Source: Spiroplasma endosymbiont of Panorpa germanica
GTDB lineage: Bacteria > Bacillota_I > Bacilli_A > Mycoplasmatales > Mycoplasmataceae
DNA length: 64,000 nt
Assembly (NCBI RefSeq): GCF_964019765.1
Contig: NZ_OZ026461.1
Coordinates: 248,001-312,000 of the forward strand
Direction of reading: 5' to 3'
Part shown: positions 22,336-33,263 of the stretch, in pieces
How the letters are laid out: each line of letters begins with the position of its first letter
Position numbering within the stretch: the first letter of the stretch is position 1
Program-made: the position numbers and the translations under genes
Notes under the pieces: generated by a model
The model's input: the letters and a program-made list of their open reading frames with translations, nothing else
What the model was told of the DNA's origin: nothing
Databases searched by the model: none

Positions 22336-23145
22336 ATGATTTTAGAACAGATTTATAAATATAGTAAAGAAATAGATACTGCAAAAGCGCTGATTTCTAA
22401 AGCGATAATTGATGAAATTACAAATGAAAAGTCCTTTTCTTTATCAGTGGTTCAATTAGCTGACAAGAGCGGGTGTAGTCAATCAACTGTTTCCAAGTAC
22501 ATAAAAAACGATTTAGAAATTGAAAGTTATCGGGATTTGGTATCAATTCTAAATAAAGAAATTACTCGTTATTTTGAAGATAAATATAACAGTAATAATT
22601 TTGAGGAAAACTCTTCAGCGATAGTAGATGATTTAACACGAACATTGAAAAAATTGGATTCAACAAAGGTTAAAGAAGCGGCCCAAATGATATTTAGTGC
22701 AGAGAAAATTTGTGTTGCTGCCAATGGAGGGAATGTCGCTCTAAAATCTGAAATCGAACACAAATTATCACAAACTGGTAAATTTATTATGATAGGGACA
22801 GATTGACATCAACAATCCATAAATATTAATTTTATGAAAAAGACGGACGTGCTAATACTGATTTCTTATTCAGGTGATAAATTTGAGATGAATAAAATCA
22901 TGGATAAAGCCTTAGAAAAAGGAATAACAATTATTACCTTAACTGGTCCTTTTGAATCAAAAATAAAAAGTAAATCAACTCATAATTTTCAAGTTGAATC
23001 AAAAGATCCTAAATATCGCTCATTTTCTTTCACAGCAAGAGTTTGTGCATTCGCTATATGAGAGATGATTTTTAAGGAATTTTTATCAATGGACGTAATT
23101 ACAAGCGATGTTATTGACGCTTGAAAATGAGAACAAAGTAATTAG
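22336..23145 (+). CDS. MurR/RpiR-family transcriptional regulator
   Basis: 269 aa. N-terminal helix-turn-helix (SVVQLADKSGCSQSTVSKYIK, about residues 37-56) and a C-terminal sugar-isomerase-type SIS domain that would sense a phosphosugar (AEKICVAANGGNVALKSE, VLILISYSGDKFEM, ITLTGPFESKI). Monocistronic, ATG after AAGAGGTTAAAAT. Unlike the two RpiR-type genes near 61-63 kb it sits beside no sugar-transport gene, so its target is open. Confidence 0.9.
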
Positions 23146-23161
23146 CAAATTTTTAAAAGGC

Positions 23162-23190
23162 AAAACCTTCCAAATGGAAGGTTTTTTTAT
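23162..23190. terminator. terminator after the RpiR gene
   Basis: Arms AAAACCTTCC and GGAAGGTTTT around AAAT, then TTT. Sequence resembling its 3' side recurs at about 31416, at the start of the decayed duplicate. Confidence 0.85.
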
Positions 23191-23225
23191 TGAACCATAT
23201 GTTATCGCTTTTTAAAAAATTTTTT

Positions 23226-25040
23226 TCAATTTATCTCATTAAATAGATATTCTGTTTGATTTGAACCATAAAGTTTTTTCAAAAATCTTAAATTTAAATT
23301 CCAACTTACAAAGAAAAGAATTAGAAAAAACGTAAATAAATACATATAAAATAGTATATTTTCATTTCTATTAGTGTTGTTAACAAAATTCTGATTATTT
23401 TTTGATAAGAATTTTACTGGAAAATAGGGGAAATTCCCAAGAATCATTGCATTTGTTTCAACATTAATAATGGGCATAATTTTCAATTGATTTGATGTGC
23501 TTCATCCAATATTTTTAAATATCACATTGGTAAATTGAAATACATTAAAATACTTATTTAGTTCTATTCTACTGTTTTTACTGCGTACTTCTTCAGCAAA
23601 ATTATTTTCTATACTGGATTTTCCGATTACTTGTAATAAAACTGCCGGTGTTAAAACTTCTTCTAAAATTTCTGATTGATTCAATTTAACATTAAATAAA
23701 TCTTTGGAATCATTTTTACCCTCGGTAATTAAAAATTCGTTCCATAATTTTTTACTTCCATAATCATATTTATCTTTATTGTTGAAAAAAGAGTCCACTA
23801 ATTTGTAGTTGCTAACATCAACCACACTATCTTTAAGTGGTTGATTGAAATAATCGATTAAAGAATTATAGAATAAATACTTATAGAATAACACGAGTTG
23901 TTCCTTATCTTGTTTTGTAGGATTATAGTCTTCAAAAATAATACCATTTTTAGTTATTCGGATACTTTTGAAAAGATCTACGGTCAGGTTATCTTCATTT
24001 AGATAATAATTTTCTCCAAAAACTTCTCTTAATTGATTGAAATAATTTATAGAAAAGCTATCGTCGCTCATTTTTTTAATAATAGGTAAAACCAGCGGGT
24101 TATCATAGTTATTTACAAAAAAATCATCAGCGATAATATTTAAATTTGAAAGCTTAGTTTGATTAAAGCTGTTAATAACTTCCTCTTTTTCGTGATAGCA
24201 ATAAAAATGAGGGTGATAATCATTGAATAATATTTGTGATTTTTTGGATTTACAGAAATTATTTAGAAAAAGTGATTCTTTTTCTAATTCAACGAAATCT
24301 TCATTTGGATTCCAGTTACTTCTATAAAAATAATCTTTGTAAATTTGACTTTTCTGGAATTTTAAAGCTAAGCCTATTTTTTTGTCATTTGTTTGCAAAC
24401 TAATATTGGTGCTTGAGCTTAAATTAAAATTTAATTCTGTATTAATTGTATTATTATTTTTTATGTTAAATCCAAAGGAGCAAATAATTGATAAAATAAA
24501 AGTTAAAATCAAAATTGAATTTCTAGAGATGGAAAATCTAATTGTAAAAATAATGCTCATCAAAAGAATGATAAAAATTATAAAAATTATCATAACTAGG
24601 TAGATAACTAAAAAATTAATGAATAAAACTAAGTAGTAATTTCAAATCATTATTTCAAAGAAAAAGTTAGTTAATTGAATTACAAAAATTATTGCAATAT
24701 AAAACAAAATTTCCTTTGTAATTCAATAAAGAAAAAAATGACTTCTCTCCCTATTGCAGTATAGATCACTTCTGATATTATAGCTGAATGTCTTTCTACT
24801 ATAAAAATTTTTACAGCTTAAGAAAATAATGGGGGAAATTATAAATATGTTTGCAACAGATAAAAATATCTTATTTTTAAAACTCATGAGCTCCAATAAA
24901 AATAAGTCCTTTGACATTATTGAATTTCGCTTAAATTTGCTCATTACTATAAGCATTCCAACAAAATTTAATACTATCGTAGTTAAAGCAAAAAAAGTAA
25001 TTAAAAAAATTTTAAATTTGCTTCAATTTCTAAAATTCAT
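23226..25040 (-). CDS. ABC-2-like permease-type membrane protein, no ATPase beside it
   Basis: 604 aa. ATG at 25040 after AAGGAAAAAAAGAG. About five hydrophobic segments in the first 200 residues (near 9-32, 58-75, 105-128, 135-165, 172-190), a large polar loop of some 330 residues with scattered Cys, then one final membrane helix near 555-580. The layout matches the permease at 35905-37491, which does have an ATPase gene. Divergent from the repeat lipoprotein A, with only 71 bp between their starts. A decayed copy of its 5' part lies near 31465-31550. The transport role is inference from topology. Confidence 0.7.
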
Positions 25041-25111
25041 CTCTTTTTTTCCTTGCTATTTAGTTTTTATAGTCTTATAATAACATTTTTTTTAGATAGG
25101 AATATAAATTT

Positions 25112-27649
25112 ATGAGAATAAAAAAAACTATTTTATCAGTAATGTCCTCTTTATCACTTGTGGCATCCTCTTTGCTAACGGTTTCTTGCTCGGGGAATAA
25201 TAGTGCAAACGGTTTTGACGAAAAAGAGCAAAAATACAAATATTATGAACTGGACGGTATGAAATTTGCATCTAAAGAAGACGCAATAAGTTATGTTCTA
25301 GATAATAGTTCGGAAAGAGAAAATTTTAAAGTTCAAAAAAATCAGGTTTATTTTGGAGAGGAAAAATTTGGCTCGGTTGAACAAGTTTATGAAAAAATTG
25401 AAAAAGACTACAACATTAGAACACAAGTTTTAAACAAAAATCCACACGACTACATCGTTGATGCTAATGGGGAAGTTGACCCTCTAATTGCTAGTTCTGG
25501 TGAAAGAGCTACTGAAGTCTATAGAAATGCGGATGGATCTATTAGTTCGGATTTTGATTCCCAAATAGCATATGAAAACGCTTTAAATAGTCACTATAAA
25601 TTAATTAAGAAGAATTATTTGGCGGATGGTCAAAAATTTACCAACAAGGATTCGATATTAAACTATTATAATTCTAAATATAAAAATTCAAATGACTTTC
25701 AGACTACTTCTTGTTATCAATTTTCGCAAAGTTGTTTACAAGAAGATGAGTTAAAAAATGAAATTAATAATTCGATAGTTTCCAATTATGAGCATAACGG
25801 ATCTACTATTTCAGGATTCGAGTTGAATAATCCAGACAAAATAAATACTACAATGGAAGAGAGAGAATCAATAACAAGAGTTAGCAGTAGACCAGGGGTC
25901 TATTATGTTGAACAAAAAGAAGGAACCGAGGGTAGTGTTACTGGTCAGACTATGATTGAATATAATGGTGATTTTACTAATTTCATAAATAATGAGAAAA
26001 ATTGAAACGTAATTAATAAGTCATCAACTGGTATATTTGATTTAGGCCTTGAAAAAGTTTTCGAATTAAACGTAATGGGTCCAATAAACGCTTATAATGA
26101 TTTAATAAAATTAACTTTATTGTCAAGAGGTGATGATATTTCTGATTCAGATACAGAAAATCTTTTTCAAGGATCAGATAAAGATTTTAACTTAGAAGAG
26201 ACGATTATCAAATATAGCCATCCAGGTGATGAGGCAGCTGGTTTTAAAGATTATGTAAAAATCAAAGAAATGATTTTAAAGTACCAAATCAATGGTTATT
26301 TTAACGAACAAGTGTCACAGCTAAACACTTTGCAAACATTAGATTTTGACTCAAAGGAGAAAATAGGGCTGATAAAATTAAAAGACCTATTAAGGGAGAC
26401 TAATATTTCTAAGTCTGACAGTGATATGCTTGATTTAATATATTGAAATATGTTATACAACTTTAATGCATTAGATGAATGACATGAACTTATTCAACTA
26501 GTACCTTTAAACAAAGCTTCTGATTTTATGGAATCCCTATTGAATCCTTCTAGAAAAAATATAGAAAACATTTCAAGTTTAAATGATGATAAAAGATTTG
26601 AGAAAGGACTAAATAAATTTTTAACAGCTGCTAGTTTAGTGTTTGTTGAAGCTTCAGAAAATCCGGACAAAGTTGTCGAATTTATAGTTGGTACAGCGCA
26701 ATTAGTTGGTTATGCAGCCCCATTTCTTGAGGCTGCCGCTCAAGTGTTGCCAATTATCACTGCGATTACAATAGCGATTAATGTTATAAATCTTATACCA
26801 ATAGAAACAACCTTAACCTATGAACTTGTTGTACCAACAAACAAAGACAGAATCACCTATGAAGTGAGCAAGTGATTTTGACAAAAACATGACTTTAAAC
26901 CTTCCAAGATATTTAACACTTTTGAAATAAAAAAAACACAGAGTGTAGACAAATTCCTGATTTATAATAGATATTATAATTCCTATGAATCTGCAGAGAG
27001 GTATTTAAAAGAGTTGATACTTGAGGACTTAAAAAAATCAAAACCAGATTTTTATACAACACCTTATTTGGAGTCTAAGAATTTTAGTTCAAAAGACAAA
27101 CTAGTTGATGGTGTTTTTGAAGAATACAAAAAAAACGAATTAAAATTATATTCGGATAAATTTGGTAATACTTTTAAAAGTCAAGATGAGGCCTTCAATA
27201 GCTATATTAATAAATTAAACAATAGCAAATTTTTGGAAGAATATTATTACATCGCACCAAATTCAGATCAAGCATTTTATGCAAATTCATATGAGGAAGT
27301 TCAAAGACACATTAAAGATAATATTCAAATCGAGAGTAAAATAGTTGATTGAACGGACCTATTTCAAGAAAATGATTTTGATAAAATAACTGATTTAAAT
27401 GAAGCTAAATACTTGGTCTATTTTGTAGAGGTTAAAGGCATAAAGCACTATTTCGCCAACTTAGATGACTTGTACGCCTTTATTATGATAGAGAATAACT
27501 ACCAAAATAGGTTTTATTATGACTTACAAACGACTTTTATTTACGATGAAAAATTATTTGAAAGTCAAGAAGAGTTATTGAATTACTTATTAGAAAAAAT
27601 CGAGGTTGTATATACTGATCAGCCCAACGAAAGTGAAAGGAGAATTTAG
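25112..27649 (+). CDS. repeat-containing surface lipoprotein (module gene A)
   Basis: 845 aa. Lipobox TVSC (Cys26). Many copies of a short unit of the form Y-x(3-8)-F/Y-x-S/N-x-E/D-E/D-A-x-x-Y-L/I occur near residues 43-97, 170-190 and 610-830 (for example YELDGMKFASKEDAISYVL and YSDKFGNTFKSQDEAFNSY). The centre has a Cys pair (SCYQFSQSC) and a hydrophobic stretch near 515-560. The repeats remind me of the short repeats of Spiroplasma adhesion-related protein SARP1; this is an inference. Stops 2 nt before gene B, so they are co-translated. Confidence 0.82.
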
Positions 27650-27651
27650 AA

Positions 27652-29940
27652 ATGATTCTTAAGAAAACACTGGTATCACTTCTGAGTTTAACTCTTATGT
27701 CAAATTCAATTGTTTTAAGTCAAGCCAGATCGATAGATTATCTCAATTTGGATGATGAGACCTTTATTAAGGAAACGGAGAGCAGAATTGAAAACTACTC
27801 TCAGTTCTACAGCAATGATAGAATATACAATTATCAAAACCAAGACTATAGAAGTGTAAATTCTATTTACGATAAATTACTTGAAGAAAATCCAATTGAA
27901 CAAGTTAAGACCACTAGTAATCCAAATAAAATAATCAGTAATTATGAGTATGGACTTTTAAATGCGGATAAAATATATGACACGAACATGGCAAATTATG
28001 TAAAGGTTTATAAAAATGCCGTGGGAAAAGTTGTATTACCAACTTGTGGAAAAGGACAGTCATCAGATGGGTGTGTAATTAGTTCTAAATCAGCTGAAGA
28101 TAGGGCCATGGATAGTTATGTCAATCCAGGACTTACAAAAAAGAAATATAGTTACTTAATGGGTGATGATGTAAATTGGTTTGACACTTTAGAAGAAGCT
28201 GAAAGAGATTATTTGAATAAATCTTTTTATGTAAAAGAAGGTTTATTTTATGAGTACAATGGAAAATATTTTAACGCCTTTAATCAAAATGACTTTGAAA
28301 AATTAAAAAATATTTTACCTAATAAAGGATTATATGCCGATGGAGAAAATCTTCCGTCAAATGCCCAAAACGAAATTAAAAATCCGTTGTTTGGAGAAAC
28401 TGAAGAATTCAAAAAACAATTTAAGGAAGAAATTAGAACAGCTTTTTACGAAAATATTGATGAAATGTTTGGAGGTTATAAACCCAATATTAAAATTAAA
28501 CTTAATGCCGGTAAAGATGGAAATTTGCAACAAACCTTTAATAGAATAGAGTTTTTAGGTAATTTCAAAGTGGCAACAAACGAATATGATAAAAGTGAGA
28601 TGACCATTGATATTAAAGACGATTTAAGAGAAACCGGATTTGATTTAAATTCTTTGATTTATAAAATGCAAGACATAAACAGTTATGGTAAACCATAATT
28701 AACTGTTAATCGTGGAGTTTGTGCGTTTTTTGCCGATGATAATAAGCATAATAACTACGACTTTGAATATAAAACTCTTTCGGGAGATCTTATTAGATAT
28801 ACAATCAAAACTGAAGATGATGCTTGATGTAAGGGTGGTTATAACAAAGTTAATCTAAGCAAAATTCAGGTGGATTATGAATATGATAAAATTTTGAAGA
28901 CAAATTTTGAAACTAATAATATATTTTTGAAAAATTTAAATAGTAATAATCCATATCTAGAAAGCATGAAAAATATAAATGTAGATGTTATGTTGAGTGA
29001 AATATATGCCAAAACAAGAGTAGATAAGGAAAGATTACTAGAAAACATTTTAAATAAAAAGAATCCATCAAACTGAGATAGAGAAGTACAAGAGCAGTTA
29101 TTTGAAATGTACTATGAAAAGTGCGCTCAAAAAATTTATGGAGTGGGTTATAATGACTTAATTGAAGACGACTGAGTTTATGGTAGTAAAAAACAATTTT
29201 CAGTAGTCGAAAGTCAAAATTATTATAAAAACAATATTTTATACAAACAAATATTGCCTATGGAAAACCAAGACGATGAAATAGAGTATTTAACATCAGC
29301 AGGTAACTTCAAAACGTCTTGAAAAAATTGAAGAGACAACTTCTTTTATTTAAAAAACGAAATTAATAACCCTGATTTAAATTTAGAAAAAATGTATTAT
29401 CTTTCAAATGATAATGATAATGATTTAAACAATTTCTCAGACTTAAAGGGTGATAATTTGGGAAACACAATGCAAGAGGCTAGAAAAAAACAGTCTAATC
29501 GCGAAGAAAAGCATATAAGAACAAGACTGTTTATATATAATATCGATGGGGAGTTGGTAACCTCAGATGATGATGAGGAAAATGCATATTTCGAACTAAG
29601 AAAAAAAATAAATTTAGAGTCTAAATTCATTTCAGATAGAGAAGCTGCTAATATTAGAAATTTAGAAACTCAGTGAAATGAACTTATTTCTGATGGAATA
29701 TATAACGTTTATCGATTTAAAACAAAAGATAACATCTACTTATATTTCTCTTCTTTTTCAAATGCATTTAGCTACTATGAAAAACAGTATTCAATAACAA
29801 GTAACATTTCTCAAAGAGACGAGCTGGTATATCGTTATAGCTTTAAAATGAATAACAAAGAATATGAATATTTCTGAAAAAATAAATCAGAAATCAAAGA
29901 AATAGCTGTAGAAATTAACCAGCTAAGAAAATTAAATTAG
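27652..29940 (+). pseudogene. secreted repeat protein (module gene B) broken by in-frame TAA
   Basis: A 762-residue frame, 2 nt after gene A, with a signal peptide but no lipobox Cys (SIVLSQARS). It shares the short Y-F-E-A-Y units with A (near residues 45-70, 165-190 and 198-220) and a Cys pair (TCGKGQSSDGC). The frame is cut by TAA at 28696-28698 after 348 codons, then continues open in the same frame for 413 codons to TAG at 29940, with ordinary composition and TGA-Trp codons. The second part has no obvious start or ribosome binding site near the break. Either a recent nonsense mutation or a sequencing error; a truncated 348-aa protein may still be made. Confidence 0.75.
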
Positions 29941-29955
29941 AAGAGGTATTTTAAA

Positions 29956-30855
29956 ATGAAAAAATTATTAGCATCAATTGCATCAGTTTCATTGTTAACA
30001 ACTCCTGTTGTTAATGTTGTCTCTTGCGCCTGAGGAGATCCAAATAAAAAAGTGGAATTAGATTTATGAGATTCACAGAGATATGCAGAAGAATTAAGTG
30101 ATTTGAAATATGAGATAATCGATAATGGTCAAAGTTATAAATTAACTTCTGAAAAAGTTGGATTAAATATCACAATCAAAGAGCATGAGATGTCTGAAAA
30201 AAGATATGCACTGTCAAATAAATCTATTAGAATTGATAATGTTGACATTAACAATTACAGCGATTCGGATGCAGTAGATTACTTCGCCGCATTCTCAGTA
30301 GTTGAATCAGAACTACCAAGTAAAAAGGACCTCTCTCAAGATAAATATGAGGAGGGTTATTTCAAAACTACACTTGGGATTGTTGAGGCAGAACTTATAG
30401 ATGCAAATGGAACACCACAAATAGGTGATCCTTTGTTCAAAAAAAATTTCTATTTTTCCTTTGACGAGATATCGGTTGGTTCATACATGAAAATTATTTT
30501 TACCAACGCAGAATTATATTTTTATAGAGAAGAACATAAGTATATATATGATGAACCCAAACCAGTAGGAGAGTTACAAGAAATGCTTTGAGAAGAAGTT
30601 ATCGCAAGAAGCCTTGATCTTATGACAAATAACGAAAAACAAAGGCAAGAAATTGAATCACATTTTGAAAAATATTTAACAATTGAGATGGATGAAACAT
30701 ATGATCCTTTAGACTGAAAAGGTAATGAAAACAATGATTGATATCAAGCATTAGCAAATAAGTTGGTATACTCATTTAACAAAAAAACTTTCGAGGTTCG
30801 ATGAGATTTAGACGTTAAAACTAATCAAAAAGTATTGAATAATTCAAAAAACTAA
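29956..30855 (+). CDS. lipoprotein (module gene C, copy 1)
   Basis: 299 aa, lipobox VVSC (Cys24). Polar mature part ending in a conserved block around LDLMTNNEKQRQEIESHFEKY. Lies 15 nt after B, probably in the A-B-C operon, and is closed by a 28-bp palindromic terminator. A 303-aa copy follows at 32081. The two are nearly identical at the signal peptide and in the block above but differ strongly in three patches (about residues 50-75, 112-135 and 155-185). No known domain recognised. Confidence 0.85.
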
Positions 30856-30886
30856 ATTCAAAAAAAACTAAATATTAACCAAAATG

Positions 30887-30920
30887 ACGAAACAAAGTTT
30901 AAACTTTGTTTCGTTTTTTT
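30887..30920 (+). terminator. terminator of gene C copy 1
   Basis: Perfect 28-bp palindrome, arms ACGAAACAAAGTTT and AAACTTTGTTTCGT, then seven T. Confidence 0.9.
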
Positions 30921-31140
30921 ATTAATTAGTAAAAAACATTTTTTGCACAAAAGCACCGCCTCTAAAAGTCCTGATAAACACTAATTTTTGAAAATTCATT
31001 GCATAATTACTCTAAAAACCCCTTAATGCTTTAAAATTTATTTATAATTTTTAGCATTTAATAGCAAATAATATGGAAATTATATTCTAACTCTGAATAT
31101 AAAAAAGTATAATAATTTTGGAAAGAAAGATAGTAAAGAG

Positions 31141-31357
31141 ATAGAAAATAATGTTTTTAAAAAAGAATACATTTTTTAATCATGATTTTATTCTCAACAA
31201 CAAGTTTTTGATTTTATTACTTCACAAGCTGTAAAAAACAAAATTGTAAGTGATGAAAAAGCTTTGATTAATGGTTTTTAAACGAGAGTCTGAGTGTTCG
31301 ACTGGATTTTAATATGTTTTTGCCATCCCGCATGCACGAATAAAACAAGTGAACAAG
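31141..31357 (+). pseudogene. remnant of the 5' end of the PTS EIIABC gene
   Basis: Aligns with the start of the intact PTS gene (33264). The start codon ATG is ATA here, the frame meets TAA early, and small indels follow; similarity stops in the codons after the EIIA active-site His. Upstream non-coding sequence with a -10-like TATAAT also matches. It is the truncated original or copy left by the tandem duplication. Confidence 0.85.
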
Positions 31358-31362
31358 TGATC

Positions 31363-31407
31363 ATCTAAAATAAAGTAGACAGTAAAAAAAACTACTTTAT
31401 TTTAGAT
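31363..31407. repeat. long hairpin at the duplication junction
   Basis: Perfect 16-bp inverted repeat: ATCTAAAATAAAGTAG (31363-31378) and CTACTTTATTTTAGAT (31392-31407) with a 13-base A-rich loop. It lies exactly between the end of the PTS remnant and the start of the sequence resembling 23170 onward. Confidence 0.7.
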
Positions 31408-31464
31408 ACTCATTTTTGAAGGCTTTTTTATTGGACAATATGTTATCTATGCTTCAATAAAATT

Positions 31465-31550
31465 TAATATTATTTTAGTAAAGGCCAAAAAATAATTAAA
31501 TTTTCTAATCCACTCAATTTTTTAATTAATTTCTTTTTTTTCTTGCTATT
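31465..31550 (-). pseudogene. remnant of the 5' end of the permease-type gene
   Basis: Resembles 24965-25065 (for example ATTTAATA...TTAGTAAAG...AAAAAATAATTAAA and TTTTTTCTTGCTATTTA). No coding potential remains. Confidence 0.55.
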
Positions 31551-31598
31551 TATTTTTTATAGTATTAAAATATCATTGTCTTAGAATGGAATATATTT

Positions 31599-31700
31599 AT
31601 AAGAGTTAAAAAAACTATTTTATCAGTAACCACATATTTATCACTTGGGTCTTGCTCTGTAATCTCGGTTTCTTCCCGGGGATTAATAAAGCAAACGTTT
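31599..31700 (+). pseudogene. remnant of the signal-peptide region of gene A
   Basis: Matches the first codons of A (25112) with a run of AAAAAAACTATTTTATCAGTAA identity; the ATG is ATA (31599-31601), as in the PTS remnant. The frame is lost after about 30 codons. Confidence 0.75.
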
Positions 31701-31701
31701 T

Positions 31702-32065
31702 TGATGTTAAGGAGACACTACTAGAGAACATTTTAAGTAAAACAAATCCACTAAATTAAGTTAGATAACCCGCTAATATTAGAAATTTAGATACTCAGTG
31801 AAATGAACTTATTTCTGATGGAATATATAACGTTTATCGGTTTAAAACAAAAGATAACATCTGCTTATATTTCTCTTCTTTTTCAAATGCATTTAGCTAC
31901 TATGAAAAACAGTATTCAATAACAAGTAACATTTCTCAAAAAGACGAGCTAGTATATCGTTATAGCTTTAAAATGAATAACAAAGAATATGAATATTTCT
32001 GAAAAAATAAATCAGAAATCAAAGAAATAGCTGTAGAAATTAACCAGCTAAGAAAATTAAATTAG
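31702..32065 (+). pseudogene. remnant of the 3' part of gene B
   Basis: First about 60 bp resemble 29018-29080, then after a large deletion 31770-32065 match 29643-29940 with only a handful of differences, ending at the same TAG. No start codon remains upstream. It directly precedes the second copy of C. Confidence 0.85.
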
Positions 32066-32080
32066 AAGAGGTATTTTAAA

Positions 32081-32992
32081 ATGAAAAAATTATTAGCATC
32101 AATTGCATCAGTTTCATTGCTAACAACTCCTGTTGTTAATGTTGTCTCGTGCACCTGAGGAGATCCAAATAAAAAAGTGGAATTAGATTTATGAGATTCA
32201 CAGAGATATGCAGAAGAATTAAGTGATTTGAAATATGAGATAATCGAAAATGGTGAATCAGAAAATCAAAGTTACAAATTAACTTCTGAAAAAGTTGGAT
32301 TAAATTTTACAATCAAAGAGCAGAAGAGGTCTGGAAAACGATATGAACTGTCAAATAAATCTATTAGAATTGATAATGTTGACATTAACAATTACAGCGA
32401 TTCGGATGCAGTAGATTACTTCGCCGCATTTTCGGTAGTCGAATCAGAACTACCAGACTCAGATGACTTATATGATGATAAATATGAGGAAACTTTTTCC
32501 AAACGAACATTAGGGTTAGTGGAGGCAGAACTTATAGATGCAGAAGGAGTACCACAAACAGAAAATCCCTTGTTCAAAAAAAACTTCTATTTCGCCTTTG
32601 GTGAGGTCTCGGTCGATTGATACATACAAAATACTCTATCCCACGCAGAATCATATTTTTCAAAAGAAGAGAAAAGGTATATATATCAAGAACCCAAACC
32701 AATAGAAGAGTTACAAGAAATGCTTTGAGAAGAAGTTATCACAAGAAGCCTTGATCTTATGACAAATAACGAAAAACAAAGGCAAGAAATTAAATCACAT
32801 TTTGAAAAATATTTAACAATTGAGATGGACAAAACCTATGACCCTTTTGACTGAAAAGGTAATGAAAACAGAGATTGATTTCAAGTGTTAGAAAATCATT
32901 TGGTATATTCATTTAACAAAAAAACTTTTGAAGTGCGATGAGATTTATACGTTAAAACTAATCAAAAAGAATTGAATAATTCAAAAAAATAA
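32081..32992 (+). CDS. lipoprotein (module gene C, copy 2)
   Basis: 303 aa, lipobox VVSC (Cys24), same AGAAGAGGTATTTT leader as copy 1. It carries a four-residue insertion (ESEN) near residue 55 and differs from copy 1 in clusters, while the signal peptide and the NNEKQRQEI block are kept. Open and apparently functional, although B upstream of it is only a remnant; it may be read from a new promoter in the debris. Confidence 0.85.
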
Positions 32993-33007
32993 ATATTAAC
33001 CATAATA

Positions 33008-33042
33008 ACGAAGCAAAGTTTAAACTTTGCTTCGTTTTTTTA
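33008..33042 (+). terminator. terminator of gene C copy 2
   Basis: Perfect 28-bp palindrome, arms ACGAAGCAAAGTTT and AAACTTTGCTTCGT, then seven T. Differs from copy 1 by one A-T to G-C change made on both arms. Confidence 0.9.
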
Positions 33043-33204
33043 TTAATTAGTAAAAAACATTTTTTGCGCAAAACGATCATTTCTAAAAGTCCTAATAAAA
33101 AATAATTTTTGAAAATTTATTGCAAAATTAATATGAAAAACCCCTTTAGTGCTTTCAAATTTATTTCCAATTTTTACCGTGTAATAGCAAATAATATGGA
33201 AATT

Positions 33205-33236
33205 ATATTCCAATTTGGAATATAAAAGAGTATAAT
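33205..33236 (+). promoter_or_regulatory. palindromic operator and -10 of the first PTS gene
   Basis: Perfect 19-bp palindrome ATATTCCAATTTGGAATAT (33205-33223) followed by TATAAT at 33231-33236, 28 bp before the ATG. The half-site TTGGAATA is the same as in the 17-bp palindromes at 40918 and 52390 but pointing outward. A decayed version lies in the upstream repeat near 31085-31103. Confidence 0.6.
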
Positions 33237-33263
33237 AATTTTGGAAAGAAGGATAGAAAAGAA

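Larger units (their letters stand above)
29643..31357 (+). repeat. direct repeat, upstream copy (3' of B, gene C, start of PTS)
   Basis: This stretch is repeated in the same order at about 31770-33485. Matching is nearly perfect by eye over the 3' end of B and the start of C, patchy within C, and moderate in the downstream non-coding part and PTS start. Together with the debris between them this marks a tandem duplication. Confidence 0.85.

Noticed and set aside
31079-31360. A second, independent PTS gene before 31.4 kb
   Set aside because: Its start codon is ATA, the frame is broken within a few codons and similarity ends after the EIIA active-site His; only a remnant.
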